The notes: generated from the sequence alone by a model not told the origin. DNA of 64,000 bases from Caulobacter sp. 602-1 (GCF_003931565.1 NZ_RRYI01000005.1:186001-250000), one strand, 5' to 3'; positions 17,362 through 26,748 are shown, counted from the first letter of the stretch. Made by a program: numbers and translations.

Positions 17362-19545
17362 ATGCCCCAACTTCTCGTCGAACTGTTCTCGGAAGAGATC
17401 CCCGCCCGCATGCAGGCCCAGGCCGCCAAGGACCTGGAGCGCATGGCGCGCGAGCACCTGGCCGCCGCCGGCTTCCTGCCCGAGGCCCTGAAGACCTTCG
17501 CCGGCCCGCGCCGCCTGACCCTGGTGGCCGAAGGCCTGCCGCTGGCCCAGGCCGACCGCAAGGAAGAGCTGAAGGGCCCGCGCGTCGGCGCGCCGCCGCA
17601 AGCCATGGAAGGCTTCCTGCGCAAGGCCGGCCTGACCCAGGACCAATTGGTCGAGCGCGACGGCGTCTGGATGGCCTTCATCGAGAAGAAGGGCCGCCCG
17701 ACGCCGGAGATCGTCGCCGAGATGGTCGAGGCCATCGTCCGCGGCTTCCCGTGGCCCAAGTCGATGGTCTGGGGGACCAAGAAGCTGCGCTGGGTGCGGC
17801 CGCTGAAGCGGATCCTGTGCGTGCTGGACCGCGAGATCGTGCCGTTCGCCATCGAGGGCATCCCGAGCGGCGACGTGACCGAAGGCCACCGCTTCATGGG
17901 CGACGCCAAGCCATTCGTGGCGCGTGACTTCGACGAATACGCCGCCGGCCTGGAAGCCCACTACGTCGTGCTCGACGTCGAGGAGCGCAAGCAGCGCATC
18001 CTCGAAGGCTGCAAGACCCTGTGCTTCGCCCGTCATCTGGAGCTGGTCGAGGACCAGGGCCTTCTGGAAGAGGTCGCGGGCCTGGCCGAATGGCCGACGC
18101 CGGTGCTGGGCGACATGGATCCGGTGTTCCTGAGCTTGCCGCCCGAGGTGATCCGCACCTCGATGCGCACGCACCAGAAGTACTTCGCCGTCCGCAAGGC
18201 CGGCGAGCAGGGCCTGGCGCCGCACTTCATCACCATCGCCAACATCCAGGCCGCCGACGGCGGCGCGGTGATCGCCGCCGGCAACGCCAAGGTGCTGTCC
18301 TCGCGCCTGTCCGACGCTCGCTTCTTCTGGGACGAGGACGTCAAGGTCGGTTTCGAGCCGTGGCTCGAGAAGCTGAACGGCGTCACCTTCCACGCCAAGC
18401 TTGGCACGATGGCCCAGCGCGTCGATCGTATCGTCGCCCTGGCCGGCGAGATCGCCCCGCTGGTCAATGCGGATGTCGCCAAGACCAAGGAGGCCGCGCG
18501 TCTGGCCAAGGCGGATCTCGCCTCGCAGATGGTCGGGGAGTTCCCCGAGCTGCAGGGGATCATGGGCGGGTACTACGCTCGGACTTTCGGCCTGGACGGT
18601 GAGATCGCCGACGCCGTGCGCGACCACTATAAGCCGCAGGGGCCGGGCGACTCCGTCCCGACCGCGCCGGTGAGCGTGGCGGTGGCGTTGGCCGATAAGC
18701 TTGATACGCTGGTCGGCTTCTTCGCGATCGACGAGAAGCCAACGGGCAGCAAGGATCCTTATGCGCTGCGCCGCGCGGCGTTGGGCGTGATCCGGATTGT
18801 TCTGGAGAATGGGCTGCGAATCTCGCTGCAGGGCGTTACCAAGGTTGCTGCCGTTGCCTGCCTTTGGGCTTCCGAGGTTGCTAGCCCTCCCTTTGATAGC
18901 GATTGGCGCGCCGCTTTGACTGATGTCTGGGAACGTATCGGTCGCGGATACGCAGCAAATAGGAATTTGGCCGCCGACACTTACAATGAAAGTGAACTCA
19001 CAGATCGCATAGCGTGGGTCGAAGCGTCATCGCGTGATTTGATCGCCTTCTTCGCCGACCGCCTGAAGGTCACCCTCCGCGACCAAGGCAAGCGCCACGA
19101 CCTCGTCGACGCCGTCTTCGCCCTGGGCGACGACGATCTGGCGCGCATCGTCGCGCGGGTCGAGGCCCTGGACGGCTTCCTGAGGACCGACGACGGCAAG
19201 AACCTGCTGGCCGGCTACAAGCGCGCCTCCAACATCCTCAAGGCCGAGGAGAAGAAGGGCGCTCTGCCGGTCGGGGCGCCCGAGGGGCCGGCCGCCGACA
19301 GCGCCGCCGAGGTGGGGCTCTACAACGCCCTGCGCCTGCTGGACAAACCGCTGAAGGACGCCCTGGCCAAGGAAGACTTCACCGGCGCCATGACCCAGCT
19401 GGCCGAGCTGCGCGGTCCGGTGGACGCCTATCTGGACGGCGTCTTCGTCAACGAGCCCGAGCACCGCGACAACCGCCTGAAGACCCTGGCCGCCGTCCGC
19501 GACGCCATGGGCCAGGTGGCGGACTTCGGCCTGATCGCCGGCTGA
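17362..19545 (+). CDS. glyS: Glycyl-tRNA synthetase beta subunit
   Basis: A 727-residue tRNA-binding beta chain, of normal or slightly long length. The N-terminus LLVELFSEEIPARMQ and the region KSMVWGTKKLRWVRPLKRI are family hallmarks, as are TSMRTHQKYFAV and the central motif ADKLDTLVGFFAIDEKPTGS. The C-terminal anticodon-binding-like part contains FFADRLKVTLRDQG and NRLKTLAAVRDAMGQVADF. Between about 18,690 and 19,040 the codon use changes sharply to A/T-ending codons, including ATA and AGG; this covers residues around 443-560, partly a poorly conserved insert. The reading frame stays open throughout. Confidence 0.96.
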   Translation: MPQLLVELFSEEIPARMQAQAAKDLERMAREHLAAAGFLPEALKTFAGPRRLTLVAEGLPLAQADRKEELKGPRVGAPPQAMEGFLRKAGLTQDQLVERDGVWMAFIEKKGRPTPEIVAEMVEAIVRGFPWPKSMVWGTKKLRWVRPLKRILCVLDREIVPFAIEGIPSGDVTEGHRFMGDAKPFVARDFDEYAAGLEAHYVVLDVEERKQRILEGCKTLCFARHLELVEDQGLLEEVAGLAEWPTPVLGDMDPVFLSLPPEVIRTSMRTHQKYFAVRKAGEQGLAPHFITIANIQAADGGAVIAAGNAKVLSSRLSDARFFWDEDVKVGFEPWLEKLNGVTFHAKLGTMAQRVDRIVALAGEIAPLVNADVAKTKEAARLAKADLASQMVGEFPELQGIMGGYYARTFGLDGEIADAVRDHYKPQGPGDSVPTAPVSVAVALADKLDTLVGFFAIDEKPTGSKDPYALRRAALGVIRIVLENGLRISLQGVTKVAAVACLWASEVASPPFDSDWRAALTDVWERIGRGYAANRNLAADTYNESELTDRIAWVEASSRDLIAFFADRLKVTLRDQGKRHDLVDAVFALGDDDLARIVARVEALDGFLRTDDGKNLLAGYKRASNILKAEEKKGALPVGAPEGPAADSAAEVGLYNALRLLDKPLKDALAKEDFTGAMTQLAELRGPVDAYLDGVFVNEPEHRDNRLKTLAAVRDAMGQVADFGLIAG

Positions 19546-19566
19546 TCCAAGCTAAAGTCCAAACGG

Positions 19567-19595
19567 AAACGGCGGCCTTTCGGGCCGCCGTTTTT
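19567..19595. terminator. Terminator between glyS and the convergent metal hydrolase gene
   Basis: An 11-bp stem (19567-19577 with 19583-19593, loop TTTCG) is followed by T residues on the plus strand and preceded by A residues, so it can work in both directions. Confidence 0.88.
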
Positions 19596-19599
19596 GTGT

Positions 19600-20457
19600 C
19601 TAGGCCGCCGCCGCGTCGAACTCGGCCTTCCAGCCGGCGAAGGCGGCGCGGTCGTCCTGGTCCCACGGATGGAAGCCGGGGCGGTACCAGGCGAAATAGG
19701 TCTTCCAGCCGCGGCTGAAGACGCCTGGCTTGTCCCACACGAACGCGTTGACCGCCTTCAGCGCCGCCTTGGGCGAATAGCCGTCGGCCTCCAGCAGGCG
19801 GGCGGCGTAGCGGCAGATGTTGCGGGTGAACATGATGGTCACGAAGAACATCGCCCGGCAGCGCGTGAAATAGCGGCGGCGGGCCGACCAGTCCTTGGTC
19901 GCGACCATGAAGACGTCATAGGCGACCGCCTTGTGCTCGGTCTCCTCCATGGCGTGCCAGCGCCACAGCTTCTCGACTTCGGGGTTGGCCTTGTCGAACA
20001 GGTCCTGATGACGCGCGTGGGTCTCGGCCATCATCGCCGTGAAGTGCTCCAGCGCGATGGTCGACAGCAGCATGGCCATCTGACCGCGCTCGCGGGCCAT
20101 CTTCACGCGGCCCCGCACCGTCTCCTCGATCTCGGCGACCGGATAGCGGTCGCGGTCGATCAGGCTGTTCAGCTGATGGTGCTCGCGCGAGTGGATGGCT
20201 TCCTGGGCGATGAAGTTCCTGGCGTCGTCCAGCAGCTTGCCGGTCAGCAGGTGGCGGTAGTTGCGCACCGCGTCCATGAACAGGCGCTCGCCGTCCGGGA
20301 AGGTCAGGGACAGGGCGTTGAACACCGCCGTGCCGACGGGATCGCCGCCCAACCAGTGGCCCTTCTGGGCGTCGGCGAGGTCAAAGCGGATGTCGCGCGG
20401 GGTGACGTCCAGGTCGGCCGGGGTCGTCTTGCCTTGCGGGGTTTGGGTCTCGGTCAT
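19600..20457 (-). CDS. Predicted metal-dependent hydrolase (PF10118 family)
   Basis: A 285-residue helical protein. Ferritin-like metal ligands are visible in QEAIHSREHHQLN (about residue 85-97), IALEHFTAMMAETH and HAMEETEHKAVAYDVF, a pattern of paired Glu and His residues that suggests a di-metal centre. The family is labelled metal-dependent hydrolase without a firm substrate. It is divergent from a TetR gene 73 bases away, which may control it. Confidence 0.85.
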   Translation of the reverse strand: MTETQTPQGKTTPADLDVTPRDIRFDLADAQKGHWLGGDPVGTAVFNALSLTFPDGERLFMDAVRNYRHLLTGKLLDDARNFIAQEAIHSREHHQLNSLIDRDRYPVAEIEETVRGRVKMARERGQMAMLLSTIALEHFTAMMAETHARHQDLFDKANPEVEKLWRWHAMEETEHKAVAYDVFMVATKDWSARRRYFTRCRAMFFVTIMFTRNICRYAARLLEADGYSPKAALKAVNAFVWDKPGVFSRGWKTYFAWYRPGFHPWDQDDRAAFAGWKAEFDAAAA

Positions 20458-20517
20458 GGCGTTGTGCGCTCCACCGGATTAGGGCTTGTTCAGCCTGTGT
20501 TGTGATGCACTCTGAGT

Positions 20518-20523
20518 TATACT
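20518..20523 (+). promoter_or_regulatory. -10 element of a probably leaderless tetR promoter
   Basis: TATACT at 20518-20523 ends only seven bases before the ATG at 20531, which puts the expected transcription start at or beside the start codon. No ribosome binding site can fit. A good -35 is not evident at normal spacing. Confidence 0.5.
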
Positions 20524-20536
20524 GACAAAAATGTCA
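20523..20536. promoter_or_regulatory. Palindromic operator candidate over the tetR start
   Basis: TGACA-AAAA-TGTCA is a perfect dyad that begins at the last base of the -10 element and covers the ATG. Its place and form suit self-repression by the TetR protein encoded there. Confidence 0.6.
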
Positions 20537-21163
20537 ATAGAGACGCCCGCCTCCCTCGACGCCCCGAAGACGCGCGTGCGCCGCACGCCCGAAGCCGCGC
20601 GCGAGAACATCCTCGCCGCCGCCGAGGTTCTGCTGGTCGAGCAGGGCCCGCAGGCCATCAAGCTGGCCGATGTCGCCAAGGCCGCCGGGGTGGTGCACGC
20701 CAATGTCATCCACCACTTCGGCTCGATCGCCGGGGTCGAGGCGGCGCTGATGGAGCGGATGATCCGTCAACTGGCCGACAAGATCATCGTCGGCTTCAAC
20801 GCCCACGGCGCCTCGCCGGGCTTCGGGGCCCAGGCCCTGTTCGACGCCTTCGAGGCCAAGGGCGCGGCGCGGCTGGCGGCCTGGCTGGAGCTGACCGGCG
20901 AGGGGCGGCGGATGACCCTGGTGCGCGAGGTCGTCGACGCGGTGGTTCAGACCCGATTGGCGCGCGAGGTCGGCGTCGAGCGGGAGAAGATCATCGACTT
21001 CATCCTGCTGAACATCATCCTGGCGATCGGGGTTGGGCTGTTCGGGCCGACGCTGAGCGAGCTTCTGGGGCGGCCGTCGGGTCGGGCGCGCGAACTGGCG
21101 CTGGAGCTGGTCGTCGGGCGGATCACCGCCATCCGGGACGAAAGGTTAGGTCCGGGCCAATAG
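20531..21163 (+). CDS. TetR-family transcriptional regulator
   Basis: A 210-residue regulator. The helix-turn-helix is KLADVAKAAGVVHANVIHHF, about residues 46-65, preceded by the TetR signature RENILAAAEVLLVEQG. The C-terminal ligand-binding half is helical and not diagnostic. The ATG at 20531 lies inside a palindrome and just after a -10 box, suggesting a leaderless, self-regulated transcript. The divergent metal hydrolase gene is a plausible second target. The last 18 bases overlap the convergent Nudix gene. Confidence 0.93.
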   Translation: MSIETPASLDAPKTRVRRTPEAARENILAAAEVLLVEQGPQAIKLADVAKAAGVVHANVIHHFGSIAGVEAALMERMIRQLADKIIVGFNAHGASPGFGAQALFDAFEAKGAARLAAWLELTGEGRRMTLVREVVDAVVQTRLAREVGVEREKIIDFILLNIILAIGVGLFGPTLSELLGRPSGRARELALELVVGRITAIRDERLGPGQ

Positions 21164-21541
21164 AGCCGGCAGAACGGCCTGGGTCAGCAGGGGCGCCAGG
21201 CGCAGGTCGCCCGGCGCGGCCGGGTCGATCCAGGCCAGCTCCTCGATCTCGGCCCGCGCGGCGATCGCGCCCTCGACCCTGGCGAGATAGGTCGCCGACT
21301 GGACGGTGAAGCCGGCCTCGTTGGCGGCCGGCGCGGAAAAGCGACCCAGCAGCTCGGCCTCGACCAGTCGGCAGCCCAGCTCTTCGTCGAGCTCGCGGGC
21401 CAGGGTGGTCAGGTCGTCCTCGCCGGCGTCGCGCTTGCCGCCGGGTTTCATGAAGGCGGTCGTGCCGCGCTTGCGGACCAGCAGCATGCGGCCGCGCTCG
21501 TCGCGGATCACGGCGGTGACGATGTCGAGGACGCGGCTCAT
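21146..21541 (-). CDS. Nudix hydrolase
   Basis: A 131-residue pyrophosphohydrolase. The Nudix box is complete: G-x5-E-x7-REL-x-EE-x-G, seen as GKRDAGE followed by RELDEELG, near residues 35-56. MLLVRKRGTTAFMKPGGKR leads into it. Substrate cannot be assigned; small stand-alone Nudix proteins often clean nucleotide pools. Its 3' end overlaps the tetR 3' end by 18 bases in convergent orientation. Confidence 0.92.
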   Translation of the reverse strand: MSRVLDIVTAVIRDERGRMLLVRKRGTTAFMKPGGKRDAGEDDLTTLARELDEELGCRLVEAELLGRFSAPAANEAGFTVQSATYLARVEGAIAARAEIEELAWIDPAAPGDLRLAPLLTQAVLPALLART

Positions 21542-21589
21542 CCCGGCAGGATAGCCGCGTCCTCGATTCTTGTTCCGGTCTTCGTGTCG

Positions 21590-22690
21590 CTACTTCTCGA
21601 CCGCCGCCAGGACATGCTCGGTCAGCAGCTTCTCGGCGATGACGTGCGGCTGGCGGACGCCGAAGTTCGTCGTGGTGATCACCGCCACCAGATCGAGATC
21701 CGGTACGACGGCGACTTTTTGACCGCCCGTGCCGCTCATCACCCAGGCCTTGTGGCCGGCGCCATCTGAGCCTGGGAAGCTCTGCAGCCAGATCAGATAG
21801 CCGTAGTCGGTGTTCTCCCGGGCATTGGCGTGCGGTGCGACGGCGGCCTTCACGAAGTCGGCGGGCAGCACCGGCTTACCCTCCCACTGACCGCCATTGG
21901 CGTAGAGCTGGCCCAGCTTCAGCAGGTCGCGGCTGCGCAGACCCAGGCCCCCGCCGCCTTGGGCCAGGCCGAGGGGCGACTTTTGCCAGTGTGGGTTCTC
22001 GATCCCGAGCGGCTTGAACAGCGCTTCGTCGGCGAAGGCGGGCAGGGGCTTTTTCACCGCGCTCTGGATCACCGCGCCCAGCGTCGTGACGCCGGCGGTG
22101 CAGTAGCTGAAGCTGCGGCCATAGGGCGAAGCCTCGGGCTTGGGCATCCAGTCCGGGAAGCCGCGCACCGGCAGATCGAGATAGAAGCCGACCCAGTCCT
22201 CGATCAGGTACATCCGCTCCTCGTTGCCGCGCGAATATTCGTTGTCGTCATCGCACTCGGCGATCGAGCTCATGGTCAGCAGGTCCTCGACCGTGACCTT
22301 GTCCTTGCGCGGATCGGGATTGGCGACCGGCGGGCGGTCCTTCAGATAAGCCTTGATCGGCGCGTCGACGCTCGGTAGCGCCCCGCGCGCGATCGCGGCC
22401 CCGGCCAGCATGGCGGTGACCGTCTTGGTCGTGGAGCGGGTGTTGCGCCGCGCCTCGGGGCCGCCGTCCTTCTGACCCTCGTCATAATAGGCCTCGAAAA
22501 CCAGCTTGCCGTGGCGGGCGATCAGGACGCTGGTGATCTGCTGGAACTGTCCGGCCTTGATGGCGGCCGACATCGCGTCGAGCTTGGAGGCCGAGAGGCC
22601 TTCGGCGGCGGGCGTGGCCGTGGGCCAGTCGGCGGCCTGGGCGCCGAGCGGAGTCAGGACGAGGGCGGCGGCGAACGCGAAGGCTTTCAA
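21590..22690 (-). CDS. Exported serine hydrolase, beta-lactamase/PBP class C family
   Basis: A 366-residue periplasmic protein with signal peptide [19 protein letters not shown]. The catalytic SxxK is in [13 protein letters not shown] near residue 90; a YxN-like element is in [10 protein letters not shown] (SYC), and the late strand [13 protein letters not shown] gives the third motif. This is the esterase/6-aminohexanoate-hydrolase-like branch rather than a classical beta-lactamase. The AraC gene ends 30 bases upstream on the same strand, so the two may be linked. Confidence 0.88.
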   Translation of the reverse strand: MKAFAFAAALVLTPLGAQAADWPTATPAAEGLSASKLDAMSAAIKAGQFQQITSVLIARHGKLVFEAYYDEGQKDGGPEARRNTRSTTKTVTAMLAGAAIARGALPSVDAPIKAYLKDRPPVANPDPRKDKVTVEDLLTMSSIAECDDDNEYSRGNEERMYLIEDWVGFYLDLPVRGFPDWMPKPEASPYGRSFSYCTAGVTTLGAVIQSAVKKPLPAFADEALFKPLGIENPHWQKSPLGLAQGGGGLGLRSRDLLKLGQLYANGGQWEGKPVLPADFVKAAVAPHANARENTDYGYLIWLQSFPGSDGAGHKAWVMSGTGGQKVAVVPDLDLVAVITTTNFGVRQPHVIAEKLLTEHVLAAVEK

Positions 22691-22720
22691 GACGGGAACT
22701 CCAAAGGGAACCTCCGCCGT

Positions 22721-23584
22721 CTAGGCTGAGCCGGCCGCCTCGTCTTGGACGCTTGAAACTTCCGGCCGGCGACCGCACAGCCGGGCGAACTCGCCAGGCG
22801 TGACGCCATAGGCCTTGAGGAACTGGCGATTGAGGTGGCTCTGGTCGCAGAAGCCGGAGGCCAGGGCGATCTCGCCGATCGGGTCGCGGCCGCGCATCAG
22901 CAGGTCGGCGGCGCGCTCCAGCCGTCGCGCGCGCAGCCGGTCGCCCGGCGCCGCGCCCAGCCAGCGGCGATAGCCGCGCGCCAGGTGGACCGGATGCACC
23001 CCGGCGATCTCGGCCAGATCCGCGACGCTGATCGGCTGGTCGAACGCATCGGCCAGATAGGTCTCGGCGCGGTCCAGCCATGGGGGGCGCTTGTCGCCGT
23101 CCGAGGCCGGCGTCAGCGCCTGGGCCGCCAGTTCCAGGCTCAGCCCCTCCAGCGACAGCGTCTCGGCGTCGCGGGCCAGCAGCGAGCGGGTCAGGCGCAG
23201 GGCCGCGCGGCGGGCGGCGGGACCGGTCAGCCGCAGAGCGTCGATCGCCGCGCCGCGTCCGGCGTTGGCCAGGGCGCGCCAGTCCGAAGGGCCGAAGCTG
23301 ACGGCCAGGAAATAGCCGCCGATATCCACGAAGCGGTCGCGGTGGACGACGCCGGGCGGGTTGAAGACCAGCACCGGCCCCTCGGTTTCGGGGCCGGCGG
23401 CGGTGGTGATGTAGCGGCCATGGGTGGCCAGCACGAAATGGGCGTCGTCGTGGCTGTGTTCGTCGACGTGCTCGGCGCGTTTCGTCGCTTCCAAATGCGC
23501 GAGGCGGACGCCTGGCAGTTGGCGCTCGACCGTCGGCGCGCCATAGAACCGGCCTTGGCTGAAGGCGGTTCTCGGCGAAGCCAT
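22721..23584 (-). CDS. AraC-family transcriptional regulator
   Basis: A 287-residue regulator. The N-terminal half is a cupin-like sensor (HVDEHSHDDAHFVLATHGRY, FNPPGVVHRDRF). The C-terminal double HTH spans about residues 175-270: ISVADLAEIAGVHPVHLARG and DPIGEIALASGFCDQSHLNR followed by FLKAYGVTPGEFAR. It starts one base after the hemB stop and precedes the serine hydrolase, so the three genes are probably cotranscribed from upstream of hemB. Inducer unknown. Confidence 0.92.
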   Translation of the reverse strand: MASPRTAFSQGRFYGAPTVERQLPGVRLAHLEATKRAEHVDEHSHDDAHFVLATHGRYITTAAGPETEGPVLVFNPPGVVHRDRFVDIGGYFLAVSFGPSDWRALANAGRGAAIDALRLTGPAARRAALRLTRSLLARDAETLSLEGLSLELAAQALTPASDGDKRPPWLDRAETYLADAFDQPISVADLAEIAGVHPVHLARGYRRWLGAAPGDRLRARRLERAADLLMRGRDPIGEIALASGFCDQSHLNRQFLKAYGVTPGEFARLCGRRPEVSSVQDEAAGSA

Positions 23585-23585
23585 C

Positions 23586-24587
23586 CTAACCCAGCTTCTC
23601 GGCGGCCCAGGGGGCGAAATAGGTGATGATCCCGGCCGCGCCGGCGCGCTTGAACGCGGTCAGGCTTTCCAGGATGGCGCGGTCGTGGTCGATCCAGCCG
23701 TTCCGGGCGGCGGCCATGATCATCGCGTACTCGCCCGACACCTGGAAGGCGTAGGTGGGCATGCGGAACTCGTCGACCAGGCGCCGGACGATGTCGAGAT
23801 AGGGCATGCCCGGCTTGACCATGACCATGTCGGCGCCCTCGGCGATGTCGAGCGCGACCTCGCGGATGGCCTCCTCGGTGTTGGCCGGATCCATCTGGTA
23901 GGTCTTCTTGTCGCCCTGACCGGCTGAGAGCTTGGCCGAGCCGATGGCGTCGCGGTACGGGCCGTAGAAGGCCGAAGCGTACTTGGCGGCATAGGACATG
24001 ATCATCGTGTCCTGGAAGTTCGCGCCTTCCAGCGCCGCGCGCAGCTTGCCGATGCGGCCGTCCATCATGTCGGAGGGCGCCAGGATGTCGGCGCCGGCCT
24101 CGGCTTGCATCAGGCCCTGCTCGATCAGGCGCTCGATGGTCGGGTCGTTGAGGATCTTGCCGCCTTCGACGACGCCGTCGTGGCCGTGGTCGGTGAAGGG
24201 GTCCAGGGCGACGTCGCACATGATGCCGACCTCGGGGGCGGCGTCCTTCATGGCCTTGACGGCGCGGGGGATGACGCCGTCCGGATCGGCGGCGATCGAG
24301 CCGGTCGCGTCTTTCCGCGAGCCGTCGATGTGCGGGAAGATGGCGATGGCGGGGATGCCGAGATCGCGGGCCCGGACGGCGGCCTTGGCGGCTTCCTTGA
24401 CGGAGAGGCGCTCGACGCCCGGCATCGAGGCGACGGGGATCGTCCCTTCGCCCTCGTGCACCACCATCGACCAGATCAGGTCGGACGGTCGGACCTCGGT
24501 CTCGCGGACGAGGCGGCGGGTCCAGTCGGCCTGGCGTACGCGGCGCAGGCGGGAAGCGGGGTAGGGGGCGAGGGGCGGAACGGTCAT
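23586..24587 (-). CDS. hemB: Delta-aminolevulinic acid dehydratase (porphobilinogen synthase)
   Basis: A 333-residue enzyme that condenses two 5-aminolevulinate molecules to porphobilinogen. The Schiff-base lysines are in MSYAAKYASAFYGPYRDA and in MVMVKPGMPYLDI. The metal site reads CDVALDPFTDHGHDG, with Asp residues where zinc enzymes have a Cys triad, so this is the Mg-dependent type seen in other alphaproteobacteria. It works directly after HemA, encoded at 31.8 kb. Confidence 0.97.
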   Translation of the reverse strand: MTVPPLAPYPASRLRRVRQADWTRRLVRETEVRPSDLIWSMVVHEGEGTIPVASMPGVERLSVKEAAKAAVRARDLGIPAIAIFPHIDGSRKDATGSIAADPDGVIPRAVKAMKDAAPEVGIMCDVALDPFTDHGHDGVVEGGKILNDPTIERLIEQGLMQAEAGADILAPSDMMDGRIGKLRAALEGANFQDTMIMSYAAKYASAFYGPYRDAIGSAKLSAGQGDKKTYQMDPANTEEAIREVALDIAEGADMVMVKPGMPYLDIVRRLVDEFRMPTYAFQVSGEYAMIMAAARNGWIDHDRAILESLTAFKRAGAAGIITYFAPWAAEKLG

Positions 24588-24644
24588 GGCGTTGATTTGG
24601 ACCGCGCCGCCTCTCTAGGCAAGTTCATGGGGCCCTTAAGAGGC

Positions 24645-26144
24645 TCAAGAATAGCGGAAGGCCGGATCGTCCAGGTCTAGGGTCGGGAAGAGATCCTTCT
24701 CGGTCCAGTAGTCCTGGGTGTGTCGCCATTCCGGCTTGTCGCCGGCCTTTGGCAGCAGATGCATGTTCCGCATCAGATAGCTGGGATTGAAGTCCTCGGG
24801 ATCGATCCATTCGCCGATCTTCATGTCCGCGTCCTGCGGCCGCAGGGCGACCTCGACCTGCCGCACGCCTCTCGCCTCCATGTGCGCCAGCAGGCGGCAG
24901 ACGAAGTCGCCGATCATGTCGGCGCGCAAGGTCCAGCTGGCCCGGAAATAGCCGAAGACCCAGACCAGGTTCGGCAGGCCGGTGAACATCATGCCGCGGT
25001 AGGTGACCGTCTTGGCGAAATCGAGCGGCTTGCCGTCCACGGCGAACGCGATGTCGCCCAGGACGCTGAGGTCGAAGCCCGTCGCCGTGACGATGACGTC
25101 CGCGTCCAGCGTCTCGCCGGACTTGAGCAGCAGGCCTGTCTCGGTGAAGCGTTCGATCTCGTCGGTCACCACCGACGCCTTGCCGGAGGCGATGCCCTGG
25201 AAGAGATCACCGTCCGGCACGAAGGCGATGCGCTGCCGCCAGGGACGATAGCGCGGCGTGAAATGGGTCTTGATGTCGAAGTCCGGACCCAGGAAGGCCT
25301 TCACGCCCTCCAGCAGCTCGGCCTTGACCACCTCGGGCTCCTCGACCGAGCGCCGCGTGAATTCGTTCTGGTCGAACAGCACTTTGCGGCGGACGATCTC
25401 GTGGATCCAGGTCTCGTCGATTTCCAGCTGGCGCAGGACGTTGGCCAGTTCGTTCTCGTTGCGGCCGGGCACGAAGTAGGTGGGCGAACGCTGCAGCACG
25501 GTGACATGGGCGCAGTCGCCGGCGATGTTGGGAACCAGGGTCGCGGCCGTCGCGCCAGAACCGATCACCACCACCCGCTTGGTCTTCAAGTCGAGGTCGT
25601 CGGGCCAGGTTTGCGGATGCACGATCCGGCCCTTGTAGTCCGACATGCCGGGCCAGTCGGGCGTATAGCCTACCGCGTGCCGGTAATAGCCCTGGCACAT
25701 CCACAGGAAGTTGGTGGTGTAGCGCTCCGCGCCGTCGGGACCGGCCACCTCGAGCGTCCAGAGCTTGTCCGCGGACGACCAGCTGGCCGAGATGATCCGT
25801 CGCCGATAGCGGATGTGGCGCGCCAGATCGTTCTCGGCGATCACCTCGCCCATGTAGTCGAGAATTTCCGCGGCGGTGGCGATCGGCGGGCCGACCCAGG
25901 GCTTGAAGCGATAGCCGAAGGTGTAGAGGTCGCTGTCCGAGCGGATGCCGGGGTAGGTGTGCGTAAGCCAGGTGCCGCCGAAACTGTCGAGCGCCTCCAG
26001 CACCGTGAAGGTCGTCCCCGGTCGTTGCGCGCCGAGGTGGTAGGCGCTTCCGATCCCGGAAATGCCCGCGCCGACGATGATCACATCGAAATGCTGCACA
26101 GCCGCGCCTGGCGCGGTCTTCGAAAGCGTCGCCGCCTCGGTCAT
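24645..26144 (-). CDS. Flavin-containing (Baeyer-Villiger-type) monooxygenase
   Basis: A 499-residue FAD/NADPH oxygenase. The FAD motif is DVIIVGAGISGIGSAYHLG near residue 20, and the NADPH motif VVVIGSGATAATLVPNIA is near residue 190. FGGTWLTHTYPGIRSD matches the region ahead of the Baeyer-Villiger fingerprint. The closest described group is the class of FMO-like ketone and aldehyde oxygenases. ATG 26144 (MTEAATLSK) gives a normal length; a frame open to 26222 adds an unlikely tail. Substrate unknown. Confidence 0.88.
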   Translation of the reverse strand: MTEAATLSKTAPGAAVQHFDVIIVGAGISGIGSAYHLGAQRPGTTFTVLEALDSFGGTWLTHTYPGIRSDSDLYTFGYRFKPWVGPPIATAAEILDYMGEVIAENDLARHIRYRRRIISASWSSADKLWTLEVAGPDGAERYTTNFLWMCQGYYRHAVGYTPDWPGMSDYKGRIVHPQTWPDDLDLKTKRVVVIGSGATAATLVPNIAGDCAHVTVLQRSPTYFVPGRNENELANVLRQLEIDETWIHEIVRRKVLFDQNEFTRRSVEEPEVVKAELLEGVKAFLGPDFDIKTHFTPRYRPWRQRIAFVPDGDLFQGIASGKASVVTDEIERFTETGLLLKSGETLDADVIVTATGFDLSVLGDIAFAVDGKPLDFAKTVTYRGMMFTGLPNLVWVFGYFRASWTLRADMIGDFVCRLLAHMEARGVRQVEVALRPQDADMKIGEWIDPEDFNPSYLMRNMHLLPKAGDKPEWRHTQDYWTEKDLFPTLDLDDPAFRYS

Positions 26145-26283
26145 GCCGTTCCTCCCGTGTCGGCCGACAGGCGGCCAAGTTGCCCCGGCGTCTCTTCGGA
26201 CGCCTGAGTTATCAACGTACACTTAGAGGGTGCTGCGCCGTTTGCGCTGAATCAAGCGGCGTTTGCGCGTTCGGGTGAAAAGG

Positions 26284-26748
26284 TCAGGGCGCGGCGCGCG
26301 AGGCCAGCACCGACGGGCTGTCGATGCGGGTCCACAGCTGCGACTTGCAGAGGAAGTTGCCGATCACGCAGCCCTTGGCGCGCATGGTCTTGGGGTCGAT
26401 GATGTCGGCCGACCCCACCAGGGTGACCTTCAGGGTCGGAACCCAGACGCGGCCTTTTAGCGAGCCGTTGTTCTGGGCTTCGAAGTCACGCAGCAGCTGC
26501 TTGCCGATCAGGGTGTCCGTGCCCGATTTGCGCGCGTCGGCCTCGGCCTTGGCGCTGGCCCACACCACGACGCCGCAGGTGCTGGGGCCGCAGTCCTTGA
26601 TTTCCAGGTGCACGGTGTTGTGCGGGTTACGCCACACGCCGTAGCTGCGCGAGATATCGCCGCCCTCGGCCGCATAGACCGGGACCGTGGCCGCGGCCAT
26701 TCCCAGGGCCGCGACAAGAGCGGCGAGTGCAAGTTTCACGAAGCGCAT
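26284..26748 (-). CDS. Exported DUF2147 protein
   Basis: A 154-residue protein starting MRFVKLALAALVAALG, a signal peptide cleaved near VYA. The DUF2147 body has YGVWRNPHNTVHLEIKDCG, CGVVVWA and KGRVWVPTLKVTLVG, with two Cys in DCGPSTC that could form a disulfide. The fold is a small beta barrel with unknown function, often linked to envelope stress. The in-frame extension to 26826 is rejected because it would bury the signal peptide. Confidence 0.87.
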   Translation of the reverse strand: MRFVKLALAALVAALGMAAATVPVYAAEGGDISRSYGVWRNPHNTVHLEIKDCGPSTCGVVVWASAKAEADARKSGTDTLIGKQLLRDFEAQNNGSLKGRVWVPTLKVTLVGSADIIDPKTMRAKGCVIGNFLCKSQLWTRIDSPSVLASRAAP

